Shown: positions 47,326-56,061 of the stretch, piece after piece
Numbering within the stretch: the first letter of the stretch is position 1
Layout: every line of letters begins with the position of its first letter
Origin: Paenibacillus xylanexedens
Lineage (GTDB): Bacteria > Bacillota > Bacilli > Paenibacillales > Paenibacillaceae
Direction of reading: 5' to 3'
NCBI RefSeq assembly: GCF_017874615.1
Contig: NZ_JAGIKV010000025.1
Location: forward strand, 41,706 to 105,705
Length of the DNA stretch: 64,000 bases
Position numbers and translations under genes: made by a program
Notes under the pieces: model-generated
What the model was told of the DNA's origin: nothing
What the model saw: only the letters and a program-made list of their open reading frames with translations
Databases searched by the model: none

Positions 47326-48141
47326 GTGGAAAAGAACATGCCAAATACGGCGACATTGCAGCGTGAGGCTGCCGTTAATGTGTACCGAAGTGTAGAACAG
47401 GGATTGAAGGAAACGGGTGCCGAAACATGCGGCTTAATGTTCATCCATTGTGCAGGAAACTCTCAACCTGAGCAGCAGGTCAGGACACATCTGGAGCAAA
47501 CGAGTGAGTCTGCCTTCCAGGTCTGGAAGGATGGGGCTACCCAGGCGATTGCCGTCCTGCTGCCAGGGTTGTCACTGGATGAAGTTCATTATGAAGGACT
47601 TCGGATCAAACATGAGCTGCAAGAGACTGTACCCGGTGCCGATCCACAGATTACACTGGCCAGTTTCCCGGAAGGGGAGCGCCCTTCGAAGGCAACTATT
47701 CAGCATATGGCTGAGTCCTCGAAGCTCGTAGATTCGTCGGAAATTCATATCTACACGCTGGACAATACGGCGGACGAGCCGGAACGCATTTTGATTGTGG
47801 ACAACGATCCTACGGTACGCGAATTCCTGCAATTGCGGTTGAAGATGCAGGGATACGAAACCTATGAAGCCGTAGATGGACTGGCTGCACTGGAGTTAAT
47901 CGAGAAAGTCACACCTGACCTGGTGCTCACCGAGTTGAATCTGTATGGCATCGACGGTCTGCCGTTCATCCATCATATCCAGAACCTGGAGATGGAGCAG
48001 CCACCCAAAATTGTCGTGTTGACCGAGCAACGTGTCGAGCAGACGATCAGTCAATGCTTCCGCAGCGGAGTGGATGATTACATGACCAAACCGTTCTCAC
48101 CTGTAGAGTTGGATGCCCGAATCAGACGCTGCCTGCACTAG
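47326..48141 (+). CDS. Degenerate GGDEF - pseudo-receiver fusion protein
   Basis: 271 residues (GTG 47326 with GAGGAGAAGG upstream; ATG 47338 also possible). Residues about 10-140 resemble a diguanylate cyclase domain, but the GGDEF signature before AVLLPG is replaced by ATQAI and no RxxD inhibitory site is seen. Residues about 152-270 are a receiver fold starting ILIVDNDPTVREF. There the phosphoacceptor position reads LTELNLYGIDG (Glu instead of Asp) and the acidic pair has become Asp-Asn, while the Thr and Lys (TKPFSP) sites remain. Probably a non-catalytic binding or scaffolding regulator of the synthase. Confidence 0.75.
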   Translation: MEKNMPNTATLQREAAVNVYRSVEQGLKETGAETCGLMFIHCAGNSQPEQQVRTHLEQTSESAFQVWKDGATQAIAVLLPGLSLDEVHYEGLRIKHELQETVPGADPQITLASFPEGERPSKATIQHMAESSKLVDSSEIHIYTLDNTADEPERILIVDNDPTVREFLQLRLKMQGYETYEAVDGLAALELIEKVTPDLVLTELNLYGIDGLPFIHHIQNLEMEQPPKIVVLTEQRVEQTISQCFRSGVDDYMTKPFSPVELDARIRRCLH

Positions 48142-48295
48142 AAGACGGCTTGGAACAGCTGATTGTGTGAAGTGCAAAGTAAGAACTTTTTTTACACTAT
48201 GAATCAGATAGATTAGAGCAACATTTAGAGCACAGACACTCATCTATTTATATGGATTTTAAGCACCACCAAATACACTGCCCGGAGGGAATATC

Positions 48296-49663
48296 ATGGA
48301 GAATCAACAATTCCACACATTACTGAATGCGATTGAAAATAAAGAAGCTGTACTCGGCGTCGTCGGGCTCGGTTACGTAGGACTTCCACTTGCCGTGGAA
48401 ATGGTCAATCAAGGTTTCACGGTAATCGGAATTGATCTGGATGCGTCCAAAGTAGAAAGTATCTATCAAGGAGATTCCTATATTCACGATATTTCGTCCG
48501 ATGAGTTGAAAAAAGTAATGCAAAGCGGCCGTTTCCAGCCAACGACAGATTACAGCATGCTGCGCGTAATCGACGCACTTAGTATCTGCGTACCGACACC
48601 GCTTAGTGAGAATCAGGACCCGGATACGTCTTACATCGAGACCGTTGTGGATCAGATTAAACTGCACATGAAACCAGGCATGCTGATTACGCTGGAGAGC
48701 ACCACGTATCCAGGTACAACCGAAGAACTGATCCAGCAGCAGCTGGACAAGATCGGACAAGAAGCAGGTAAAGACTATTTCCTCTGCTTCTCACCTGAGC
48801 GTGTGGACCCGTCGAACGGACGTTTCACAACATTTAATACGCCGAAAGTAATCGGGGGCACGACGGAAGCCTGCCTGAAACTCGGAACAGCATTATATAG
48901 CAAGTATGTAGAAACCGTAGTACCGGTATCTTCACCAAAAGTGGCTGAGATGTCCAAACTGCTGGAGAACACCTTCCGCAGCGTGAACATTGCCTTTGTA
49001 AATGAAATGGCGATGATGTGCGACCGCATGGGTATCGATATCTGGGAAGTTATTGACGCGGCAGCAACGAAACCATTTGGTTTCATGCCATTCTATCCAG
49101 GCCCAGGCATCGGTGGACACTGCATCCCGCTTGATCCGATGTACCTGTCATGGAAGGCCAAAGGCTTCCGTTTCTATAGCAAATTCATTGAGCTGGCGCA
49201 ATCCACCAATGACAACATGCCATATTATGTGTTGAACAAAACGTCAACGATTCTGAACGAATACGCTAAATCCGTACGTAAATCCAATATTCTGCTCCTT
49301 GGCATGTCGTACAAGCCTAATATTGCCGACCTGCGTGAATCACCAGGACTGGAAGTATATGAACTGTTTAAGGAAAGTGGAGCTAACGTTAGCTACTACG
49401 ATCCACACGCGGATTCCTTCCATGATAAGCATGGGGAGACCGTACACAGCGAAGCGTTCAATCTGGAACAGTTCAAGAAGTACGATTGCATCGTGCTGAT
49501 CACCAACCACAGCGATTTGCCTTACTTTGATATTGCCGAGCTGGGTGTACCGATTCTGGATACACGTAATGCGTTCCGTTCGTACACACATCCGCATATC
49601 TACAAGATTGGTCACTCGGTACAGCATCCTGTGCTTGAGCCAAGTGAAGCGTTGCTCGTCTGA
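48296..49663 (+). CDS. Nucleotide sugar dehydrogenase, probably UDP-N-acetylglucosamine 6-dehydrogenase
   Basis: 455 residues of the UDP-glucose/GDP-mannose dehydrogenase superfamily. Rossmann motif GLGYVGLPLA at about 23-32, the catalytic cysteine in GPGIGGHCIPLDP, and the ICVPTPL and ESTTYPGTT segments. These forms, and the LSWKAK sequence after the cysteine motif, are closer to WbpA/TviB-type UDP-HexNAc dehydrogenases than to UDP-glucose dehydrogenases. It supplies a uronic acid precursor, presumably for the synthase in this cluster. Start after GGAGGG. Confidence 0.85.
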   Translation: MENQQFHTLLNAIENKEAVLGVVGLGYVGLPLAVEMVNQGFTVIGIDLDASKVESIYQGDSYIHDISSDELKKVMQSGRFQPTTDYSMLRVIDALSICVPTPLSENQDPDTSYIETVVDQIKLHMKPGMLITLESTTYPGTTEELIQQQLDKIGQEAGKDYFLCFSPERVDPSNGRFTTFNTPKVIGGTTEACLKLGTALYSKYVETVVPVSSPKVAEMSKLLENTFRSVNIAFVNEMAMMCDRMGIDIWEVIDAAATKPFGFMPFYPGPGIGGHCIPLDPMYLSWKAKGFRFYSKFIELAQSTNDNMPYYVLNKTSTILNEYAKSVRKSNILLLGMSYKPNIADLRESPGLEVYELFKESGANVSYYDPHADSFHDKHGETVHSEAFNLEQFKKYDCIVLITNHSDLPYFDIAELGVPILDTRNAFRSYTHPHIYKIGHSVQHPVLEPSEALLV

Positions 49664-49671
49664 GAAAATAT

Positions 49672-50595
49672 ATGAGGCAACGGGGCAAGCTGGTGGGTAT
49701 GGCGAAATGGGCTATTCTGGCTGTAGTGTTGTGCCTGCTGCTTCTGTCCTGGATGTTCAAATGGTTCTCGGCAGAGGAACACAAAGCGACCTGGCTGTGG
49801 GACGCGTCCATTATTGCAGAGCAGACACCTGAGATTATTGCTTTCTCCAAAGAACAGGGCGTGGATACCATCTTCCTGCAAATCCAGGATGAGGTGCCTG
49901 ACGCAACATATCGCAAATTCATTGCGGCTGCCCGGCAGGCTGAGATTGAAGTGCATGGACTTAATGGTCATGCAGACTGGGCCTATGAGGAGAAGCGGGA
50001 TGAAGGGCTTGCTTTTATCGAGCGAGTACGAGCATACAATGCAGCTTCGGCCAAGAATGAACGCTTCGAAGGCATTCAACTGGATGTGGAACCGTATCAG
50101 CTGAAGCGCTGGGAGAACGAGGAGAGCAGCGTCATTGCAGAGTGGCAGAACAACATGAAGGCCTGGACGAAAGCCGGCGAGGATGCCGGACTGTACATGA
50201 GCGCTGCCATTCCGTTCTGGCTTGATGCCCGCCAGTCGGCTGAAGGTGAGGGTACATTCAGTCGCTGGGTGATCTCCCACTTCGATGCGGTGGCCATTAT
50301 GGCTTACCGGGATAGTGGGCAGCAGATGTATGATCTGTCCAAGGAAGAACTGGACGAAGCGGATGATCTCGGCAAGAAAGTCTGGATCGGAGCGGAACTC
50401 GCGGATACACACGAGGGGGATCACCTGACCTTTTTCCGTAAACCGGTTAGCAATATGAATGAAGAGATGGCAAAGGTGTTTGATCTCGGTACCTCTCATT
50501 CTTCTTTTGCAGGTGTGGCTGTGCATCATTATGAAGCATGGTATGCGAAAGAGAACGGTATTCCGCTTGCGCGCAAGAATGAGGAGAAGGAATAG
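49672..50595 (+). CDS. Membrane-anchored TIM-barrel protein, putative glycosidase
   Basis: 307 residues. One N-terminal helix (about 11-29) anchors an extracellular domain. The segment GIQLDVEPY (Asp138, Glu140) recalls the DxxLDxE-type catalytic strand of GH18-like and related barrels, followed by AAIPFW and AIMAYRD strands. Family not recognised with certainty. It is the last gene of the exopolysaccharide cluster, nine bases after the dehydrogenase, and is followed by a terminator. The ribosome site is weak. Confidence 0.65.
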   Translation: MRQRGKLVGMAKWAILAVVLCLLLLSWMFKWFSAEEHKATWLWDASIIAEQTPEIIAFSKEQGVDTIFLQIQDEVPDATYRKFIAAARQAEIEVHGLNGHADWAYEEKRDEGLAFIERVRAYNAASAKNERFEGIQLDVEPYQLKRWENEESSVIAEWQNNMKAWTKAGEDAGLYMSAAIPFWLDARQSAEGEGTFSRWVISHFDAVAIMAYRDSGQQMYDLSKEELDEADDLGKKVWIGAELADTHEGDHLTFFRKPVSNMNEEMAKVFDLGTSHSSFAGVAVHHYEAWYAKENGIPLARKNEEKE

Positions 50596-50660
50596 CGATA
50601 CATCAACGTAAAAAGTTCCTAGTTTCGAGTACGTGCGTCAAGACTATAGTATAGAAAGAA

Positions 50661-50696
50661 GGCAAGTCCCGGGTAGATGGGGCTTGCCTTTTTTGG
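50661..50696 (+). terminator. Terminator of the exopolysaccharide cluster
   Basis: GGCAAGTCCC / GGGGCTTGCC, 10-bp stem, with TTTTTT following. Confidence 0.92.
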
Positions 50697-50853
50697 TGGT
50701 GGATTTCAAATGGGTTTTGCAGCACTATGCTGTGAAGGATATGAAACCCAGGAGTCCATTTTAATTTGGTAAAGGCGACAATCTTACACAATCGTACATA
50801 AGGCGTGGTGCATGAGGCATGGATTATAGGCTGGGGAGCGAAAGGTCGCTCCC

Positions 50854-51726
50854 TCATTCTTTCGTGCTCTCCGCTGTGCGATAGCGATTGGGCGGCAAAC
50901 CGACTTGCTTTTTGAACGCTTTGGAGAAGGAGAACAAGTCCGGGTAACCTACGGAATGAGCCACTTCGGTTAAGTTTAGCGAAGTTTGCACGAGCAGACG
51001 TTTGGCCTGATTCATTTTCAATTGCTGGATATATTGCACAGGGGACAGACCATAGGCTTTGCGGAACTGTTTGGCAAAATGGGTTCGATCCACACCCGCA
51101 TGAGCGGACACACCTTCCACGGAGATGCCGCCTGCAAAATGAATGTCCATGTATTCCTTGCCTTTCTGGAGCCAAGGTGTGGCTGAATCCGGTTGCAATC
51201 CTTTGGTTGCGGGGGACCGGGCAATTCGGTCGAATAGAGTTAGAAACCGGGTGAGTCGTCCCAGATCGCTCGCTCCGTCCTGCGGTTTGCGAACATCCTC
51301 CATGAATGAGCGCATGGCACTTGCAGTCTCCGGTGTCAGTACACCTGAACGGTACGGAGAGTCGGGTGTAAGTCCAATTCGGGAAAGCAGTTCGGCTGAG
51401 TATGCACCATCAAATGCAATAAATATTTTCTGCAACGTGTCCTCCGGGTCTGTCCAGTACTCATGCGTAACATGTGGAAACAGACAGAATGCATCCCTGG
51501 CTCGAAGGGCATGATGCTGTCCGTCCTGTATGAATGTACCTTCCCCCTCCAGTACAAACAGCAAATAATAATAAGGCGTAGTACGCGGGCCAATATGATA
51601 GTTGGTTTTGGCTATATTACGGCCAATGCGAATCGGCCAGGCGCCACCAGCTTTCTCGAATTCAGATGGAGTGAAGAAAATAAGTTCCAAAAACTCATGG
51701 TGGTCCTCCTTCATGCTTTCGGTCAT
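50854..51726 (-). CDS. AraC-family transcriptional regulator
   Basis: 290 residues. An N-terminal cupin-like sensing domain (YYYLLFVLEGEGTFIQDG, AFCLFPHVTHEY) and a C-terminal AraC helix-turn-helix pair (ISVEGVSAHAGVDRTHFAKQ; FSKAFKKQVGLPPNRYR). Start at 51726 after AGAGGTG; the in-frame ATG at 51765 is not needed. Regulators of this build usually respond to sugars. No divergent partner gene is close by; the nearest enzyme is the ssuD-like gene 700 bases away. Confidence 0.88.
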   Translation of the reverse strand: MTESMKEDHHEFLELIFFTPSEFEKAGGAWPIRIGRNIAKTNYHIGPRTTPYYYLLFVLEGEGTFIQDGQHHALRARDAFCLFPHVTHEYWTDPEDTLQKIFIAFDGAYSAELLSRIGLTPDSPYRSGVLTPETASAMRSFMEDVRKPQDGASDLGRLTRFLTLFDRIARSPATKGLQPDSATPWLQKGKEYMDIHFAGGISVEGVSAHAGVDRTHFAKQFRKAYGLSPVQYIQQLKMNQAKRLLVQTSLNLTEVAHSVGYPDLFSFSKAFKKQVGLPPNRYRTAESTKE

Positions 51727-51790
51727 CAGGAACACCTCTTTATTATATAAGTATCGTTTGTACATTCTAAAAGCTTCGCTTATAGATGTA

Positions 51791-51995
51791 GTTCAAAAAG
51801 TCCACTTTTGATTACGAATCATGCCTAGTGGCATCATCGACATCGAAGCTGAAATTCAGCGGAAATAAGCGGGAGGCTTACGAAGTATGTTTCCTTTGGA
51901 AACATTGTGGTTGCTCACGTAGTTTTCCTACGCTCCACTACTCCATTTCTAGCTTCATTCCATCTTCTCGGTACTGAAAACCAGACTTTTTGAAC
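51791..51995. mobile_element. MITE-like element with 12-bp perfect terminal inverted repeats
   Basis: 205 bp bounded by GTTCAAAAAGTC and GACTTTTTGAAC, flanked on both sides by ATGTA. No coding capacity. The interior holds smaller palindromes: GCTGAAATTCAGC (51848-51860) and ATGTTTCC-TTT-GGAAACAT (51887-51905). The same ends form the hairpin at 21106-21136. Confidence 0.75.
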
Positions 51996-52239
51996 ATGTA
52001 TTTAAACCTATTATACAGGTGGGTTTTATATATATTCAAGATCAGGAAGACCTAAATCTGAGAAAAGACCACAAAATGACAAAATAAAATTGCCGCGAAA
52101 TGACATTGCTCACAGACAAATCAATTGTTATGATGTCCATACCTATTAAACCAAGTTAATTAATCGGCATTTGGACACCTACTTTGAAAATGAGTTAGAA
52201 ATTAGGCACACTTTAAAATAAGTTTTAAACGAGTGCAAA

Positions 52240-52385
52240 CGTAGTGGAGGGGACGAAATCGATTCTGAAGAAACGTAGTGTTCACCTTTATCATTGAAAT
52301 TTAACCTTTAAAAAGGAGAATCAAAAAAAATTCAAGGATAACAGTGATCGTAAGAACGATTCGTAACCGGAACGGACAAGTTGCA
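52240..52385 (+). repeat. Dispersed palindromic repeat, copy 4 (diverged)
   Basis: Same order of blocks as copies 2 and 3 (GAAGAAACGTAGTGTTCACC, TTTATC, AAGGAGAATCAAAAAA, GGATAACAGTGATCG), but many substitutions: CCCCGG has become ATTGAA, so the central stem is weakened. Edges are approximate. It lies just upstream of the ssuD-like gene. Confidence 0.65.
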
Positions 52386-52444
52386 GAACAGTGATCTTAT
52401 TTTTAACATGAGACTTTATTTATTCATAGAAGGGATTGACTTTT

Positions 52445-53647
52445 GTGAGCGAACAGGAAGAAATGAAGTTTGGATGGTTTTTGCCTACAGCAGGGGATGG
52501 TAAGTATGTAGGGGTTGCCCCGGAGCGGGAGCCAAGTTTGGATTATCTGATCGATGTGGCACAGACGGCGGAGAAGGCAGGATTCGAATTTGTACTGATT
52601 CCAACTGGGGGAGCCTGTCTGGACGCATGGGTGGTTGGCTCGGCTGTGATGAGTCACACGAAGACATTGCGTCCCCTTGTCGCCATTCGCCCGGGATTGG
52701 TTACGCCCGTACTCGCTGCACGAATGGGAGCGGCACTGGATCAGCTATCGGGTGGTCGCGCTATGATCAATGTAGTGACAGGCAGTTCTGTTCGCGATCT
52801 GGAGGAACTCGGCGATCCACTGGCACATGCGCATGATGAACGGTATGTGCGGGCGAGCGAGTATATGGAAGTCATGAAGCGTTCATGGACCCAATCGACG
52901 GGACTGAATCTGACGGAGTTTGCTGGAAATGGTTCAAAATCTGGTGCAGATGCACCCAGTGATCCCAATCCTGAATTCAACGGCCAGTATTACAACTTCA
53001 AAGGACCGGTAGGCATGCCGGAGACGGTGCAAAATCCGCATCCACCATTCTATCTGGGAGGAAGTTCTCCGATTGCCAAGAAGGTCGCTGTTGAACATGC
53101 GGATACGTTCCTTATGTGGGGCGAGCCTCATGACTGGATTCAGGAGCAGATTGAAGAGATTGAGGTCATCCGTCAGCAGGTGAAAGAGGAGACAGGACAA
53201 GATCGTCAGCTCCGTTACGGCATGCGTGCTCAGGTACTCATTCGGGATACCGAAGAAGAAGCATGGGCAGCGGCTTGGGAGATTATTAGCAAAGTACCAC
53301 CAGAAGCGATCGAGAAGGCCAAAGCCGCTTTTGCCGAGACGGATGCAACCAACCAACGCAGACAGAACGAGTTACGGGAACTGTCCGAGAAGCAGCAGTT
53401 TGTCGTAGGTCCTAACCTATGGACAGGCTTGTCCGTTGTGCGTTCCGGCGGTGCGATCCTTATTGTAGGTACAGCCGAACAGGTCGCAGAACGTTTGATG
53501 GAGTATGGAGATCTCGGCGTTACGACTTTCATTCTGTCCGGTTACCCGCATCTGGAAGAAGCCGAAATCTTCGGACGTACCGTGATGCCGATCATTCGTG
53601 AGAAATGGAAAACAAGACAGAAGCAGCATCAAGTTACTACTAACTAA
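52445..53647 (+). CDS. ssuD: SsuD-like FMNH2-dependent alkanesulfonate monooxygenase (LLM class)
   Basis: About 400 residues. It opens with KFGWFLPTAGDGKYVG, and has RPLVAIRPG and the INVVTGSS block of bacterial luciferase-like two-component monooxygenases, closest in type to SsuD, which releases sulfite from alkanesulfonates. Start options are TTG 52436, GTG 52445 (ten bases after AAGGG, preferred) and ATG 52463. No flavin reductase gene is adjacent. It is bracketed by repeat copies and followed by a sugar-type ABC transporter, which leaves open a sulfo-sugar substrate. Confidence 0.82.
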   Translation: MSEQEEMKFGWFLPTAGDGKYVGVAPEREPSLDYLIDVAQTAEKAGFEFVLIPTGGACLDAWVVGSAVMSHTKTLRPLVAIRPGLVTPVLAARMGAALDQLSGGRAMINVVTGSSVRDLEELGDPLAHAHDERYVRASEYMEVMKRSWTQSTGLNLTEFAGNGSKSGADAPSDPNPEFNGQYYNFKGPVGMPETVQNPHPPFYLGGSSPIAKKVAVEHADTFLMWGEPHDWIQEQIEEIEVIRQQVKEETGQDRQLRYGMRAQVLIRDTEEEAWAAAWEIISKVPPEAIEKAKAAFAETDATNQRRQNELRELSEKQQFVVGPNLWTGLSVVRSGGAILIVGTAEQVAERLMEYGDLGVTTFILSGYPHLEEAEIFGRTVMPIIREKWKTRQKQHQVTTN

Positions 53648-53665
53648 GTAAGTTTAACTAATCTT

Positions 53666-53816
53666 TTTATACGAAAACGGAGAGGACAGAAATAACGTGA
53701 AGAAGCGAAGCGTTCGCCTTTATCCCCGGATTTTTCCTTTTATAAAAAGGAATCAAATAAATCTGGGGATAACAGCGATCGGAAGGTTATTCTGTCATCG
53801 GAGTGGTCAGTATAAA
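53666..53816 (+). repeat. Dispersed palindromic repeat, copy 3
   Basis: Near-identical in its core to copy 2: AGAAGCGAAGCGTTCGCC, TTTATCCCCGG, then CTGGGGATAACAGCGATCGG and TCTGTCATCGGAGTG. The inner CCTTTTATAAAAAGG is itself a hairpin. It ends 46 bases before the binding-protein start and could act as terminator for the ssuD-like gene. Confidence 0.88.
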
Positions 53817-53861
53817 CATTCTTTAGTTAAAATATCAAGCATCCTCAGGAGGTCGTCTTTC

Positions 53862-55136
53862 ATGAAAAAAAACAAAAAATTGATCCTGCCGCTTGTCAGT
53901 ATGCTGGTGATGTCCATCCTGCTGTCAGCTTGCGGCGGTGGGGATAACGCGTCATCTGGAGAGAACGGCTCCTCGGGTTCAGGCAAAGTTACGATTAGCT
54001 TCATGCACTGGCGTGGAGAAGATGTGGAAGCACTGAACAAAACCATTGACGCTTTTGAGACAGCTAATCCGAACATTAAAGTGGAGATGCAGACACTGCC
54101 CTCCGATCAATATCAGTCCACCGTACAATCCAAAATCAGTGACGGTTCGGTAGGGGATGTATTTGCCTCCTTCCCGGGTGCACAGTTCGAAGCTTTCACC
54201 AAAGCCGGCTTGTTCACGGACCTGACCGGATCATCGTTTCTGTCGGCCTACAATTCAAAGCTGATTGAATCAGGACAGCACGATGGCAAGCAATATGCGA
54301 TCCCGTATCAACTCGTATATAACGATCCAATCTATAACGTAAAACTGTTTGAACAATACGGATTAACGCCACCGACCGATTGGGAAGGCTTCCTGGCACT
54401 TTGCCAGAAGCTTAAAGACAATGGCATCATTCCGATTGCCTTTGCCGGAGCGGACATTGGCCCAGGGCAATTCATGAATACGATGGTGATGAACAATGCA
54501 CCGAGTGACGACATTTTTACCAAAGTAGAAGCTGGCGAAGCCAAACTGACGGATGAGTTTTGGTTGAAAACGTTGACTCAAATCAAGGAATTGAACGATA
54601 AAGGTTACTTCCAGCAGGATGCACTGGGTACGAAAGACCCTGCGGCTGGCGCACTGTTTATTCAAGAGAAAGCAGCCATGCTGGCGAGCGGATCATATCA
54701 ATTGGCTCAGAACAAGCAGCAGAATCCGAACCTGGAGCAAAAACTGCTTGCACCGATTACAGTAAGTGCAGATCAAGCGAAGTATGAAGGAGTGCATACT
54801 ACTACGTTCATGCTCGCGGTGAACAGCAAGTCAAAACATCCGGAAGAAGCGAAGAAGTTCCTCGAATTCCTTAGCAATCCCGATGTAGCGAGTGACTATG
54901 CCAACCAAACGGGACAAAATGTAACGGTGAATGATGTGAAGTACGATACGCCTGAGCTTCAGGTAGCCGGAGAATGGGCAACCAAAAAGACCGTGTTCCA
55001 GCCACGGTTCACCATCTTGAACGGAGATAATCAAAAAGCAGTAACCAACTCCATCCAGGCTGTACTGAGCGGCACTTCTCCAGAAGAAGCAGCACAGCAG
55101 GCACAAGCGATCATTGATCAGCATATCGGGAAATAA
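53862..55136 (+). CDS. Carbohydrate ABC transporter substrate-binding lipoprotein (family 1)
   Basis: 424 residues. Signal peptide ending in the lipobox LSAC; mature protein of the family 1 sugar-binding type (KVTISFMHWRGEDVEALNK, PYQLVYNDPIYNVKLF, FIQEKAAMLASGSYQ). The start at 53862 follows AGGAGGTC; an in-frame extension to 53697 runs through repeat copy 3 and is not real. First gene of a second sugar-type uptake operon. Confidence 0.92.
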   Translation: MKKNKKLILPLVSMLVMSILLSACGGGDNASSGENGSSGSGKVTISFMHWRGEDVEALNKTIDAFETANPNIKVEMQTLPSDQYQSTVQSKISDGSVGDVFASFPGAQFEAFTKAGLFTDLTGSSFLSAYNSKLIESGQHDGKQYAIPYQLVYNDPIYNVKLFEQYGLTPPTDWEGFLALCQKLKDNGIIPIAFAGADIGPGQFMNTMVMNNAPSDDIFTKVEAGEAKLTDEFWLKTLTQIKELNDKGYFQQDALGTKDPAAGALFIQEKAAMLASGSYQLAQNKQQNPNLEQKLLAPITVSADQAKYEGVHTTTFMLAVNSKSKHPEEAKKFLEFLSNPDVASDYANQTGQNVTVNDVKYDTPELQVAGEWATKKTVFQPRFTILNGDNQKAVTNSIQAVLSGTSPEEAAQQAQAIIDQHIGK

Positions 55137-55139
55137 ACG

Positions 55140-56012
55140 ATGAAAAACCGTCTTCAGCTATCCCTATTTCTGATCCCCGGGTTGCTGCTGTACGTTGGAT
55201 TGTTCGTATTTCCTACATTGACGGGGCTTTTCTATTCCTTTACGGACTGGGATGGGGTATCCCCGTCGTATGCATTTGTAGGGCTGGATAATTACAAGGA
55301 CAGTCTCAGCAGCATCGTATTCCGCAAAGCCTTTGGCAACAACGTGGAGTTCATGTTAACGGTTGTTATTGCACAAACCTTTATTTCACTTGTCCTGGCT
55401 CTGCTCTTGGTACGTAATACCAAGACACGCATTGTGCTTCGGGCATTGTATTTCCTGCCTGCGATTCTGTCCTCCGTATCGGTTGGATTGATTTGGGCAT
55501 TTATGTATGATCCATCCATTGGATTGATCAACTATGGGTTAAATGAAGCGGGGATGAGCGGCATCGCTCGTAACTGGATTGGTGATCCGAAGATCGCCAT
55601 CTATTCCATCGCTGCAGTACAGGTATGGGCACATGCCGGACAGATGATGATTGTATTCATCGCAGGTCTGCAAGGCATTCCGGCAGAACTGTATGAAGCG
55701 GCTCGTATGGACGGCGGCAGCAAATGGCAGGTATTCCGTACCGTGACTTGGCCACTTCTGGCACCTTCGGCAACGATTGTTGTGGCCTATACGACGATTC
55801 AGTCGTTCAAGGCATTTGACCTCATTTTCACAATGACGGACGGAGGCCCGAACTACGCAACTGAAATTTTGACAACATATATTTATCATACCGCCTTTGG
55901 CAGCTATTCATTTGGTCTGGCTTCTGCCGGTTCCATGATCTTCCTGGTGTTGCTGGCGCTCTTGACGCTGTTGCAGTTCAAGGCACTGCGTGCCGACCGG
56001 GTAAGTTATTGA
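55140..56012 (+). CDS. Sugar ABC transporter permease (MalF/UgpA type)
   Basis: 290 residues, six membrane helices, EAA loop YEAARMDGGSKWQVFRTVTW. It starts three bases after the binding-protein gene. Confidence 0.92.
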   Translation: MKNRLQLSLFLIPGLLLYVGLFVFPTLTGLFYSFTDWDGVSPSYAFVGLDNYKDSLSSIVFRKAFGNNVEFMLTVVIAQTFISLVLALLLVRNTKTRIVLRALYFLPAILSSVSVGLIWAFMYDPSIGLINYGLNEAGMSGIARNWIGDPKIAIYSIAAVQVWAHAGQMMIVFIAGLQGIPAELYEAARMDGGSKWQVFRTVTWPLLAPSATIVVAYTTIQSFKAFDLIFTMTDGGPNYATEILTTYIYHTAFGSYSFGLASAGSMIFLVLLALLTLLQFKALRADRVSY

Positions 56013-56061
56013 GGTTGATGTTGGAGCATTCATCCTATAATCGAGGCAGAAGGGAGTTCAC

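Noticed and set aside
47072..47395. 107-codon plus-strand ORF between the synthase and the pseudo-receiver
   Set aside because: It runs through repeat copy 2; its peptide resembles that read through copy 3 only because the DNA repeat is shared. No family resemblance.
50603..51175. 190-codon minus-strand ORF overlapping the AraC gene
   Set aside because: Shadow frame of the AraC regulator, with no family resemblance and an internal terminator region.
53697..53861. N-terminal extension of the second substrate-binding protein
   Set aside because: It is repeat copy 3 read in frame. The true start at 53862 has AGGAGGTC and a normal lipoprotein signal.
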